From positions 58,698-122,697 of the forward strand of contig QEAR01000064.1 in the NCBI GenBank assembly GCA_006535965.1: a DNA stretch of 64,000 bases. The letters run 5' to 3'. The notes beneath the pieces were generated by a model, which was not told the DNA's origin, did no database searches, and saw only the letters and a list, made by a program, of their open reading frames with translations. The position numbers were made by a program, and so were the translations under genes. Each line of letters begins with the position of its first letter. The first letter of the stretch is position 1. Origin of the DNA: Spizellomyces sp. 'palustris' (Eukaryota; Chytridiomycota; Chytridiomycetes; Spizellomycetales; Spizellomycetaceae). Shown here one piece after another: positions 35,200 through 46,982 of the stretch.

Positions 35200-38100
35200 T
35201 CATTTTTCATCCAAAACCACCACCGGACTCCAATTCATCGGCACACCCTCCTCTTCCAACCTCATACACTCCTCCAGATGCGTAATAGCCGGAACATCCC
35301 AAGGCACATCCACCAAATATGTCTCAAAGAGGACTTTCGCCTGCTCGAATTCCCCTTGACAGTAATAATCGAATGCTTTCTCGTACAGCATCATGCGTCG
35401 AAGGACGGCGGGATCACATGCATCCAGGGAGTCGACGAGCTCATAACACTTTTTAGCAACTGTCTTGCCTTTAACTGCTACATAATCGAGAGGGCGAAGT
35501 ACAAAGTACTCGTGAACCTGATCTCGCACGGCGTCTGACACAATGATGGATGTGTTGTAGCGTTTGTTAAGACCTTCAAGGCGGGAGGCAAGGTTGACGG
35601 TGTCGCCCAGGCAAGTGTAGTTGAGACGGGTAGGGGATCCGAGGTTACCGACCAGAGCGGGACCAGTGTTGAGGCCGATGCGGGCACGGATCTCCGGGTA
35701 GCCTTTTACTAACCAGTCTAGGATAAAGCACATTAGCCAAACTGTTTTTAACTTAGGCTGCATATAAGCACCCATCGATATGTACCATCTCGAAGTTCCT
35801 TTAACCGCTCCTGTGATTTGAGTGCAGCATCGCATGCAACAATGGCATGCTCCTCCAAATACAAGGGAGCATTCCAGAACGCCATGACAGCCTGGTATAA
35901 AATGAAAACGAGGTTTGAAAAAAGAAGTCATCAATGAAAAGAGCTACATGCTTACGTCGCCAATAAACTTGTCAACGATTCCTTGACTTTCGAGAATGAT
36001 GCTCGACATTTCGCTCAGGTACTCACTATACGCACACGTTTTCAACCACAGTACTCGCTAATCGACAGCATTGACAAGGAGAAGCCTTACCTCATCACAA
36101 GGACCAACTGCTGTGGACTCATACTCTCAGCAATCGTTGTAAAATTGGCAATATCCGAGAAGAAAATACTCAAACTCATTTCATCGACACCCAACACCGC
36201 CTCCCGCTTCATTTTCACCAACAGGGCGACAACATCCAGTGGAACGTATTTGCTAAAACTTTTTAACCCAGACGTCATGGCGTCCATGGCCGTATTGAGC
36301 AATTGGATTTCTTTTAACACGAAAGGGACTTGTTTGCTTCGTGCGGATGCTGCCGAGCTTCGACGGCGTCGTCGGGCGGATCGCGATGTGGACCGGGAAC
36401 GGGGAGGTAAGAAAAACGACCGGCGAACCGTAGAGGCCCTACCTCGGTCGGTCGAATCCTGCGAATCGTTACTATTTCTCCGCCCCGGGAAGGACCATCC
36501 AAATCGGAGACTAGCTAGACTCCAACGCCGTCTAGGGGGCTCGTCATAGTCGCTTCCACCATCTGTGTCGTCATCCGAGAACGACGGTGCATCCTCGTCA
36601 AAATTCAAATCTGCAATCCGCATCATTTTCTCCGCTGCACGTTTCAAAGGCCGCCCAATGGCCCTCGTGACGAGAAAGCTCGCCAATGCCGATGCTACAA
36701 GGACGAGTGCCGCTGTCAAGGGGATGGTGAGAGTGTAAATTTGTCCTAGACGGAGGTGAAAGTATTGCCCAGGAACCCGCCCTATAATGGCCCACTGTAA
36801 TCCCACCCGAGGCTGATACAGGGATGCAATGACCAACGCACTGTCCGACCACACTTGCAAGGGGGTAGAGAGAATGGGAATATCCTCATCGCTAAGGACG
36901 GTGGTGACAGGCAAATTGCTCAAAGACCCTACTGTAGACGGTAAATCCCCTAAACACGGATCGCCATCCATCGAAGCAAACAATTGTGGAGGGTCATCTG
37001 GGGGTGGTGGCGACATCGCACCGGGCGTCGTCGTCAACGGCACACCTGGCTTTCCATCACACGTCGACGCAAGGATAATCCCTGTCTGCACATCAGCAAC
37101 CACAAACTGAATAGCCCCTGCCACACTGGTATCATCGCTAAAAAGCACATCTGGCCGACTCGGGTCCAAATCCCTCAACAAGGCAGTTAGTGATTGCTTT
37201 AGAAACTGCGAGAGGGACCGTAAGCGTATATCCACCGCCGCAATCGCCACCAGTGAATTCGTGTCAAACGGGGTTTGATGCACCGGCATGACATTGGTCA
37301 AGCCATACCCGTCCCCAGATCCGAGATTATACACTCCGGTCCAACTTTCCAAAGGACTAGATAGTGCACGGCGGTAGTATGGCCGCTGTGTTGCATCGTA
37401 GAAATCAATGGTTCCATCTGTGGGTGATGCCAATAGATTGGCGACGCATGCCGGGTTCTCGTAATTGGGGCATGCAATCGCGGCGGTGCTGTTCAAGCTG
37501 TACGAATATCTCGGGGCGGGTGCTGTCCCGTTTGCTAATCTCAACGTATATTTCCCCTGCCCACCCGTTGCCGCCGGAGTCGCGATTGTAAAATCTTCGA
37601 ATCCTGGGTAGGAATTCACAAACACCCCACAAAAAGACCCTTTCAAATCCACAACATAGATCTGGTCCCCGTTCCACCTCGTTGCTCGTTTCACACGCGA
37701 CCAGTAGTATCCAGCACAGACTTGGGTGTCGGGGCGGAGTGACCAGGTTTCGACAGCAGAGACCGTAACGGCGTTGGATTCTTCTGCGCGGCCCAGAGCC
37801 GAACCTATGGAGAAGGCGATGGATTTGAGGGCGACGGTGCCGAGGGCTTCGAGGGCGACCCGCGCATTATCTTTTCCGGAAACATAGCTCACAACCGCAA
37901 TCACAATAATCGCAAATACAATAATAATGACGTTGGTTAAAGCCATGGCATTTCTTAGTGACAGCCACCTCGGAGGGAGCCGAACCGCCTTTAACCACGG
38001 CGACCGAATCGACGGCGCATAAATATCCGATCTCCGCCGTCCACTCCCTGCTCCCTCCACCGCATGACTCCCAGCGTCCAGCCGATGATGTCTCCCCGGT

Positions 38101-39830
38101 CTCCAAATTGATTGCGATAGTGTCGCAATGCTGAGTGTTTCATCAGGAGGATATTGCGGTTGGAGGATCAGTTTCCTATTTCGTATCGAGCCACTGGATT
38201 TGCGGGGATTGTTCGGAACGGATCCCTCATCTGCGTCGTCGTCCCCAACTTCCACATCATTCCCGTAGTCATGGGGGTCGTCTTCATCTGTAGGGTGGTG
38301 GTGGTAGAAGGCTGCAGGGTGTTCGGCAACCACGGTGACAGGTAGGGCGTCGGCGTTAATTATGTCCCCAGGAAGAGGTTTAAAAATGCTCATGTTGGAG
38401 ATATGGGTTGTGGTGGTGGTCGTATAGGTTTTGTCGGCTCCTGTCGATCGAGCTCGTTTGCGGCCAAGGGAGGATTGAAAGTCTTCTTCTGCCTGCTGTT
38501 GCTGCGGTTGTGTGGGTGATGCTGCCTGCTTTTTTTCCTTTCCACTACTCCCTTTTCTTGGTGGTGGGCTCATCCGGGAGCAAGATTCTTCGTCGGAATT
38601 CGATGCTCCTCCGGAAGACCTGGCACCGCCCACTGTTCGTCGTTTCTGACATTGTTCCAGAAAAATGCGCATGCCTCGTTCATCGTCATCTGAGATATAG
38701 TCAGGACCATTCGGTCCTCCACTGGGTTTGCGCGTTTGCCCCATGAAAGCGGAGAAAGCTTTTCGATGTCCTTCTGAAAAGCTTGACCCACTCCCTCTCC
38801 TTCCTTGAGCGATATGCTCCGTCTGTTCACTAAACGAAACACGCGGCTCAACATCGATCGCTCCGTCGCTCCCTTTCCGCGGACCATTAGCAGATTTTGG
38901 TCGTCCCTTTCCCTTTTCGTCAAAGCTGTTTGACCGCTTGCGCATGGTGATAGGTGCGCTGCCTTTTCGAGAGGGAATGTAGAGGGTGGTCGAACTCGGC
39001 CCTGCCTCACACTCTATTGGCAGCATATCGTTGCGGCGGAGTGCCGGCTCGCTTTTGGTGCTGATTTCCGAGGACTGAAAGTCACTGTCAGAGGACAGCT
39101 CTGGAGGACGTTTGGCGAGGGCAGGTTCACTTTTGGCCCATGGGGTAGATGCGATAGGTGGTTGGTCAGTATTATCCTGGTTGATAATAGGCGAGGATGG
39201 CCGACGGAGTGCTGGACGAAGGGGTTTCTTTTGTTTGGATGCTGGGACAGCGATGGGATATTTGAGTCCTGTCGGTTGTGTCGTGATCGTGGTAGATGGC
39301 GATGTGGATAATAATAATGGTGATGATACATCCTGCCCTAAAGTGGCAGCCGAATCGAGACCAACAACCGTTGGAATCCCTTTCCATCCATTCCTAGGCA
39401 AAGACTGCGTGGTTCCCTCGCCCCTAACCAGATGATTATGTATCCTCACAACACCCAACCCCAGCACACCCCCCACAGCATCTGAAAGATACGAAGCTCT
39501 TTGGAGCTGTTCCGCTACTGGTCCATCCTCCCGTTGTTGCTGGGTATGCCAAGAAGCGGGATTCGCTTCTTCCCCACATCTCACCTCATAGCCACTGGAC
39601 GTGCTCGTCCCAGTTGACGCAGCACTTCCTCTCCGCACAGATCCATCTAAAAATGCACCTGACCCTAATAACGTCTTCCACGTTCGTGGAATATCGCCGG
39701 CGGAAGACGTCCGACGGATCGAGCGGTGGAACTCGTCGCGGCAGAGTGAGGCTTTGAGTGTTGGACCGAGGATCCCGAGTCGGTCGTCAGGAAAGGGAAG
39801 TGTGAGAGCAGAGGACTCGAGTTGGGTCAT
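35200..39830 (-). CDS. Receptor-type class III adenylyl cyclase (sensor domain + HAMP + cyclase)
   Basis: Exons 36091-39830, 35956-36025, 35786-35891 and 35200-35717; introns 65, 64 and 68 nt; 1,477 aa. Order: about 620 residues of disordered cytosolic Ser/Pro/Gly-rich sequence; a membrane helix (VIIIVFAIIVIAVVSYVSG); an approx. 380-residue outside domain with CACHE-like strands (WTGVYNLGSGDGYGLTNVMP); a second helix near 1030-1055; a HAMP segment (RAIGRPLKRAAEKMM); an Arg/Ser-rich linker; and the cyclase. Catalytic residues: metal Asp1226 (FSDIANF) and Asp1270 (FIGDAVMAFW), purine Lys1266 and Thr1340, transition-state Asn1347 and Arg1351. The Lys/Thr pair predicts ATP as substrate and class IIIb. 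The C-terminal 110 residues are TPR-like. It should convert an outside signal into cAMP. Start 39830 is the first ATG before plausible coding; the frame is open to 40025. Confidence 0.9.
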
Positions 39831-41119
39831 GCTGGACGTTTGGGATGTGTGAATCGGAGTGCTGGATGAAATGCAGAACAGAGAAGAGGGCCTAACCCTT
39901 AGCAAGGGTTTCCAGTTTTTGTCCAACGACAAAACCGATGCACCTAATGTAATGTAATGTATAAAATAAAAAAATAAAACAGATCGTATCTCCCAATGTC
40001 GCCACATACAAAGAAAACACGACAACAGGCTATCCGCGCTCGTTACTCAACAGCAGTGCAGAAAAATGCCGGCCATACAATCAAATCACCCGCCCTCATT
40101 CGTTATGTTGGAAACCCTCGTTTACCGGGAAACCAAAATTCAATAGGGTCACCTACAGGCCTCAGCCAGAGGACGAGGAGACACGAGGGTAGCCCAGACC
40201 CAAGTCAGGATACGTATATGGCATCCATGGCAGAAAGACACAAACTATGCACAGTTGGGGTGAGTAATGGCTGCTAGTGAATGGTAACACAACACGCGAG
40301 AGAAAAATTGGATATATGCACATGTAAGTACTGGCTGGCCCCGCCCGTCCGCGCTTTTGTTGGTATTGAAAATGCAGAATATCCCGAAAGATTGGCACGG
40401 GCCCTTTGAACGACAGGGGTTGGGGGGATTCCCCTTTTCCAAATTTAATACCGAATAATAAGTAAGCTAGAGCCCTGCTTGACCAAATCTCAATTATCGT
40501 TCCTTTGTCTGCCTACAGTAAGCATTTAAGAAAACACGTTCCATCAGCATATCCCCTACGCGGAACTGTTCCCAGAAGGGTAGACACAGATCTATTTGCG
40601 CGTGCAATACATGAATGGGACGTGACCACATCCGAGCGTAAGGGGTTTATCACATCTTAGACTTCAGTGTGTTTTGACAGGTCAGGTCGGTACGACGCTC
40701 ACAAGACTCAACTCATCGAGCTCATTGCAAACAAGACCAATGCAGCCTAGACGCACACACCCTGTCGCGCCCTCAAGACATATCTCCCGCGCATAACAGA
40801 TATAAATATATGCGCATCCAACTCTGGGGTTACCCATCATGACTCAAACCACCCTCAAAGACTGTCCAAAAAGAAGCGAGCAACGAACCAACCGAATCGA
40901 GACCAAACATACTGCGCCACGATGACATAAACTCCGATTTGACATGCTCAGGTCACATGTCCATCACCCCTTAGGTTAAACTATTTGATTGTCTTGACTA
41001 CGAATATCTAAAGCATATACGACAAGGCGGGCTCAAGATCGCCACATAGAACTATATAAATAACCGTCAATTTCGCAGCATGCTTTGGTCTCATATTGGC
41101 CCCGCCATGTGTACGCATT
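39831..41119. other. Intergenic, no supported gene
   Basis: 1.3 kb between the cyclase start and the aldo-keto reductase stop. A-rich near 39945-39985 with a triple AATGT repeat. A plus-strand frame at 39996-40277 has no recognisable product and no splice support. The cyclase promoter should lie in the first few hundred bases. Confidence 0.5.
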
Positions 41120-42803
41120 CTAGTAACGGTCCACAGCAGCCTTTGGTTCATTGTCCAGGATCTTCTCAATCTCATCCAAGATTTCGGGAGTAAGCTTAGG
41201 TAATACCTCTAAAGCCTTCACGTTTTCTACCACCTGCTCCGGTCGACTAGCACCTAGTTCCACATACTACAATCAGCAAGAAGCCTACTGGATGCCATTT
41301 TGAGGGGGGGGGGGGAAACATACCAGTGATAACGGTGGACACGTTGGGGTTCTTGGCACACCATGCCAAAGCCAATTGTGCAAGAGTGCAATCGAGCTTT
41401 TTAGCAATCGGCTGGGATACGTGAGCGGTGGGAAGTATAGTTAAGGATTGCTCTGTATTGCCTGTAGCGAAGCGATAAGATATACCTCGAGTCTCTGAAC
41501 TTTGGCAATCTTTGCTCTGCCTTCTTCACAATCTAGAGCGCTCGCTCTAATTCGCTGACACACAGCATTGTCCTTTAGGGCAAAACGAGAACCATCTGGG
41601 ACGACCCCGGAGTTGTACTTGCCCGTCAGGACACCAGAGGCAAGGGGTGACCAGATCGTGGTTCCTAGACCGTGCTTTTTGTAGAGAGGGGCGTACTCGA
41701 CCTCAAACTGACAAATCAGTTAGTAAATCTATAATCGCGTCCGCTGTCCGCTCCAGTAAATAGGTACCCTCTCACGGTGGAACATGTTGTATTGGGGTTG
41801 CTCCATCTGTTATTAGAAATAATAAGTAGTGTCAGCGTCGACAACGCTGACTTTGATGCTATGTGCGCTCTCTAAAAATCTTACCAAAGGTCCAATAAGA
41901 CCAAGCTTCTCAGCGATCCGATGGGCGTCGCTGATCTGCTCCGCGGACCATTCGCTGGTACCTATGCACTTCATGAGCGTCTACTTCTCTATACGGAAAT
42001 TTCGCCAAAGTATCACCCACCCCAGTAAAATGCGTAACCCTTTTCAATCACCCAGTTGAAAGCACGAACTATTTCCTCCATGGGGGTCAAGTTGTCCGGA
42101 CGGTGGGCAAAGATAAGATCAACGTAGTCCTGCAAATCCAGAATAATTCCCGTAAGCATTAGCATGCACCCGCGTGTGATATTGTTGACTGCATACCAGC
42201 TGGAGACGCTCAAGAGCAGCCTTTGTTCCCTCGACAATGTGCTTGCGGGAGAGACCTGAGTCATTGGGCCCTTTTCCACCCCAGTAAATCTTTGTAGAGA
42301 TCACCAGATCGCTGCGCTTCCAACCAAAATGCTTGATTGCGAGTCCCATAGCACGTTCACTTTCACCCCCAGCATATACTTCGGCTGATGACGAGAAAAC
42401 AATATTAGATTTGGCATGGTCACTTAAAAGCACCACCCGAACATACCATTGTCAAAGAAGTTGATGCCTGGATGATAGTGAGCTGTGAGTCTTTGGCATT
42501 TGCTAATTTACGCGCGGGTGCTCGTACCTGCATCATAGGCGGCCTTCATACAAGAGAAAGTTGCATCGTTACCAACTTGTCCCCCAAAGGTGACCCTAAA
42601 AGAGATTTTAGCAACTTTGAATGAACTAGCGACCTCAACGCCCCAGGAAATGTCCGAGAAACCTCCATCCATAGGTCCCATCTGGGAAACTTTGGTAGAC
42701 AAGCGCGTGAACACCGCACTTACCATCCTCCAAGTGAGAATACGGAAACCTTTAGACCACTACGGCCCAAAAAGCGATACTCCATCTTTGTGTTGGCAGC
42801 CAT
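41120..42803 (-). CDS. Aldo-keto reductase, Kv-beta-like (AKR6-type)
   Basis: Ten minus-strand exons: 42724-42803, 42528-42595, 42447-42467, 42197-42384, 42021-42129, 41885-41961, 41768-41806, 41486-41707, 41324-41411 and 41120-41253; 341 aa. The barrel starts [21 protein letters not shown]. The catalytic tetrad is Asp55, Tyr60 (FFDNAEVYAGG), Lys88 (STKIYWGG) and His128 (FAHRPD); true channel beta subunits have Asn at the last position, so this copy keeps the enzyme residue. [10 protein letters not shown] and [12 protein letters not shown] are the AKR6 signatures. It should be an NADPH-dependent carbonyl reductase. Exon 3 is 21 nt and exon 7 is 39 nt. The first intron (128 nt) is long for this window. 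Intron 9 contains a run of 12 G (41304-41315) on the plus strand. Confidence 0.92.
41304..41315. repeat. G12 homopolymer in an intron
   Basis: Twelve consecutive G on the plus strand, just inside the donor side of the ninth intron of the aldo-keto reductase; it reads as C12 in the transcript. Confidence 0.9.
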
Positions 42804-44220
42804 TATTGCAGAGTCAGTCAAAGATGTTATTGCAGAAGTCAGTAAAGATGAGAACCAGACAACAAGAGAAAACGTATTTCAAATCCAACAGCCATCTGGA
42901 TCAAATATTTCGTGATCACGTGGGCGCAGTGGTTGCCCCACGAAATCGCTAAATGGCAATTACATTACCTGCGCTTTTGACCCCAAAGTAGGTCGGCTCT
43001 TTTTTGACCATATCTATGAAAACTCCCTACCCAGTGCAATGGAAACTGATATGATTTTCCCATTATTTCCCACCAAGCAACAACTTGAGCTGTGTACAGC
43101 ATGGGCTCTGGGTATTGCTTCGCGCAGGCCAACATGGCTGATGACAACCTACTATCCTCCTTGTATGTGCTGTCAAGGCGGATGGGCGCCTTTGGAAGCC
43201 ACAGTTGCGACAGCTGTCAACAAAACACGCGTAGAACAACGTGCCTGAAATATAGAACATTCGCTGGGCTTGGACCTAAAAGTTGGGATGTATTTTCAAT
43301 ATTAGTGATTTTGGTCGCTGCCAAAGCCGTCTACGTTATTCTACTTTAAGGGAGAATCGCTTAATGTTTATCTCCAAAATGCACAAGCCTTGTGAACGGC
43401 GGTATGGGCTTGTATCTGCTTCCAGATTTACGCAAAGCCACGGTCAGTATCAAATTGCCCACATCAATCATGATCTCAACGCCCCCCTCACTTATTACCC
43501 GCCTAAGCCAATAACTGTCGCACCTAGAAGCTCAGCTGTAGTTTATAGTCGCATCAGCAGTGATTCCAGGCCAAGGTCAAACATCTGTTTGTTCGCATGG
43601 TACCTCAAGGTGAACACGCAGTGAAAGTTAGAATGCCCCGTCGGAAAATTCGCATTTATATCCTTAACCAATTCAGCGAATGCCGTATTCACCGGACTGT
43701 GAAGTACATGGGTCATAGGGAAATGAAGAAGATATATGATGTGCTGAGACAATCGATGCTCAAGTTCGGCATCAGAGAAATGACTCGATCAACATGCATT
43801 ATTCACACTGACATGGACCTACAACAGATCAGCCCGCAGTTTTCTTCTCGCCAGATTCCAGTCTTCTTGTCGTATCCGTCCCTTTCTTATCATTTCAACC
43901 TAAACTGGTTGAAAGGTCAGAGTGAACATCCTTCCGCATAGGTTTACAACAAGCTGGGTAGCTCAGCATTGTGTAGGCAGTTTCCGAAATGGATAAGAAA
44001 ACAGCCCAAAATCCGGCATAAACGGATATCTTCATTATTCTCATGATATGTCCTATATATAAACGTACTATCCAACACACAGCACCATCCGCAAGTAAAC
44101 AAAGGTACCATGTAGAGTCTCGCGCGATGTGGTGGTCCCTACGTTTCCACCCCTAGCTCCTTGAATCCTTGAAACAGACTTCCAACTGAGCCTTTTTACA
44201 AGTCAACCGAGATACCAACG
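42804..44220. other. Intergenic, no confident gene
   Basis: 1.4 kb upstream of the aldo-keto reductase. A 50-aa minus-strand frame at 43895-44044 begins with a signal-peptide-like stretch (MRIMKISVYAGFWAVFLS), and another open segment (43543-43752, minus) looks protein-like, but no phase-consistent splice joins them. TATATATAAA at about 44053-44063 has no matching gene close downstream. Confidence 0.4.
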
Positions 44221-45438
44221 TCATCCCTTGAGGTCTGCCCAACCCGGAGTCTTGGCAACAAACTCTTTCCAGGTGGTCAAGGGCTCGTTCACGATCTAAT
44301 ACAAAATTGAAAGAAGTCGTTAGAAGTGTTCATGATAAGCTTGTGGCAATATGAGAATTACCGAGTGACTTTCGTCAAGGCTTGCATTCCCATAATATCC
44401 AAACTCTTCCAGCAGTTGCATGTTTTGTAGCATTTCTTCCTGTACAAAGTCCGACGCTCCGGTATGAGCGAGAAATCCTTTGAAAGCAGTCGGCGAAACT
44501 TGCACATATTTGGCAGTTTTTCCTGCTTCTGGCTTAACAGCTTTGAATTCTTCAACTATCCTCTCCAATGTAGTACTCGGTAGCTCCGAAAATGCGCTTC
44601 CCTAACGTCTTCTCTCGATGAAGTAGAATGCCTTTGACAAACTTGCCGGTATCTGCTGCTGCCTCCAGCAAGGGGACGGGCGCACTGGCTGATATGGGGA
44701 AAGCCAATGTGTACTCTTTCGTATCTGGGCTGGGCGAGAGCATGCTGCTGGAGAGATTGCTCATATAAAATCCAGCCAAAAAGAAGGTGGCTGGGATGCC
44801 AATAGAGCGTATGTACTCTTCGACTTCGGCTTTGGAGTCAAAGTGAGCGACTTTATCGAGTTTCCCTCCGGAGACTATAGTATGGCGGAATGTGAATTGA
44901 TTTCTCCAGCAGTGTCATCCGGATGGTGGCACTCACCTTTGTTCACATCCAACAGACTGCTCCAGATGAAGTGCTGAACATTGAGTTCCTATGAGAATGT
45001 AAAAAGATGTTAACGGCTGCCAGATCAGCGTAGAAATCCTAAATGGGGCACACCTTTGCGACGTCAGCAATGTTCTTTCCCTGTTGTATTTCCGTTTCTG
45101 CGTTTTGTTCCTCCCAATAGTTTGTTACCGAAAATACTGCATATGCGCCCTTGAGAGCTGATCGCAGAGAAGCTTTGTCTTTCAAGTCTGCCTGGGATGC
45201 AATGGCGCCATCAAATGCATGAAGATATCATCGGGAGGAGACTGACGATCCCGCATACCTTGATAGTTTCAGCCCCTAGCTTTACAAGGTCTTGAGCGCT
45301 CGGCTTTGACGTGTCTCTGGTTACTGCCCGAACTGAGAACTCTGCAGCAGTTTTGGGATCGTTCAGGATGGACCTGACGACAGAGCCACCTTGAGCACCC
45401 GTTGCTCCGAAAACGACAAGTAGTTTCTTGGATGACAT
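44221..45438 (-). pseudogene. NmrA-like NAD(P)-binding protein, frame broken once
   Basis: Exons 45259-45438, 45054-45191, 44937-44988, 44362-44874 and 44221-44295; introns 62-67 nt, all phase-consistent. Protein begins [19 protein letters not shown], the GxxGxxG dinucleotide fold of NmrA-type atypical short-chain dehydrogenases (residues 11-18), and ends LTTWKEFVAKTPGWADLKG. In exon 4 the frame runs through FGATEYY to a TGA at 44552, while the expected continuation ERIVEEFKAVKPEAGK lies in another frame; the switch is at about 44568-44573 and needs one base fewer or two more. Everything else is intact, so this is either a very young pseudogene, an allele, or an assembly error. NmrA in ascomycetes restrains the nitrogen activator AreA; many relatives are redox sensors. 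A TATA box is at 45497-45506. Confidence 0.8.
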
Positions 45439-45496
45439 GATTTTGCTGAATATCGATTTCAATATACAGTATATGAGGAATGAAATGCCCAGCTCT

Positions 45497-45506
45497 TATA
45501 TATAAA
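45497..45506 (-). promoter_or_regulatory. TATA box of the NmrA-like gene
   Basis: TATATATAAATA-type sequence about 60 nt upstream of the ATG at 45438, in the expected range for transcription start plus a short leader. Confidence 0.6.
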
Positions 45507-46911
45507 TAAATTACAAATCTGACCCTGCCACCATCACTAGTATTTCATCATTTTGGACGCGACGAACCTTCAGGTGTGACTAATCCGATAACCTCTGCTT
45601 AACAATATTTGAGTATTTCTACTAGTAAATACAAACATCTGCATTTAGATGCAGAAAGCCTCGAAAGGTTTACTCCAGAGTGGGTGTAAGTTTGCGCATG
45701 TGTAGCATGCTTACGGGGCCCGCGACATGGCTTACTAACAGTGGACACTGAACAGGGAACGTTTGGAAAGTCGGAATTTGGGTACCCTTCTGTCAAACTG
45801 ACAGACATAATACAGACATCTCCAAACCGAAACGAATTGAAGCAATACATGGGATAGCTCATCATCGGACGCTTCTCGCTAAGCCGATCTTTCGGTAGCT
45901 GCTAATATTTAATACGAGATGAACAAAATGTTTAGCATCAAAAATTTACTATCGTCAGATGTATTGATCGGACACTAGATCACAAAGGCCCGTAGTAACA
46001 TGGACACGATATGCCACACGCACTTAAACTAGAGCATCAACGGCGTGAGATGAAGACTGAGAAAACAGACAGGACGTCCAAACCCCGCCATCATCACAAA
46101 ACACTCACAGTTTCACCCCCCCGGCGCGGGCAGATTCCCTAGATAGCTCGAGGACGTCAGGTTCCTTGTTATTGGCAAGGAAAAAAAGGCACGCTTTTGG
46201 CTCTCCCCGTTACGAGCGTGTATGGTTGAGGGAGCGCCGTTATGGGCAATTGAGCGAATATGACTCTTAAGGAGCATGACAAGGCCTTAAGAACTATTGG
46301 AAGAACAAGATCGAATCCGCAGTGAACGAGAAAGACTTTAAGACGAGCCAGACCAAAAGCGATATGCTGCCCGAAGACGCTTACAAAACAAGTATGCCTC
46401 GCTTGAGGACAGTAGTTGCAACACTCAAAATATAGCGACCTAAATCAGAGCAAACATATGATGATGATGAACGCCAAAAATACCCTACACGAACCTGTTT
46501 CCTGGAATCACCCTGAGGGGCGTGATGGGGCCATTCGTTTCGAAGTCCCAGTATCTTACGCCAAGAAACTTGAAGAAATTCATCGAGTTCAGAGGATAAT
46601 CAACTCAAACTAAAATAACTGTCATGTCATATCGATCTTGCACTCGATCCATCCTTTATATACACTGTATCAAATATCCGTAAAAGGACTCATCTTTCTT
46701 TGATTAATGTGTTCTAGAAATGGGTACCTATCATTGAGCAGCGTATGACCAATCTGAACCACATACTCGTCGTAAGGAATTGTTCCCCACAGGAAACTCT
46801 TGCAAAGTGGCTTCCGTGATAAGCAATTAATAAACGATAACACGCGTGGAAAGACCTCCAAACTTTTATCTTGAGATAACCAAATCACATGAGATGCTTT
46901 TCATCTCTGCC

Positions 46912-46918
46912 TATAAAA
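46912..46918 (+). promoter_or_regulatory. TATA box of the amine oxidase gene
   Basis: TATAAAA about 65 nt upstream of the ATG at 46983, a perfect match to the metazoan/fungal consensus. Confidence 0.65.
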
Positions 46919-46982
46919 GCGTATTGGCCTCAAGCTTTTGCCCACCAAAGCTTTACTTTTCTAAAGTTGACAGTTATTCATC

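Larger units (their letters stand above)
45439..46982. other. Divergent upstream region of the NmrA-like and amine oxidase genes, possible decayed exon
   Basis: 1.5 kb with promoter elements at each end. Between about 46180 and 46440 protein-like pieces in more than one frame (RYERVWLRERRYGQLSEYDS; ELLEEQDRIRSERERL; KRYAARRRLQNKYASLEDS) are separated by stops and not joined by plausible introns. They may be remains of a coiled-coil gene, or chance. Confidence 0.4.

Noticed and set aside
39996-40277. 93-aa plus-strand reading frame upstream of the cyclase
   Set aside because: Basic, unstructured, no known motif and no splice extension; overlaps the open upstream part of the cyclase frame.
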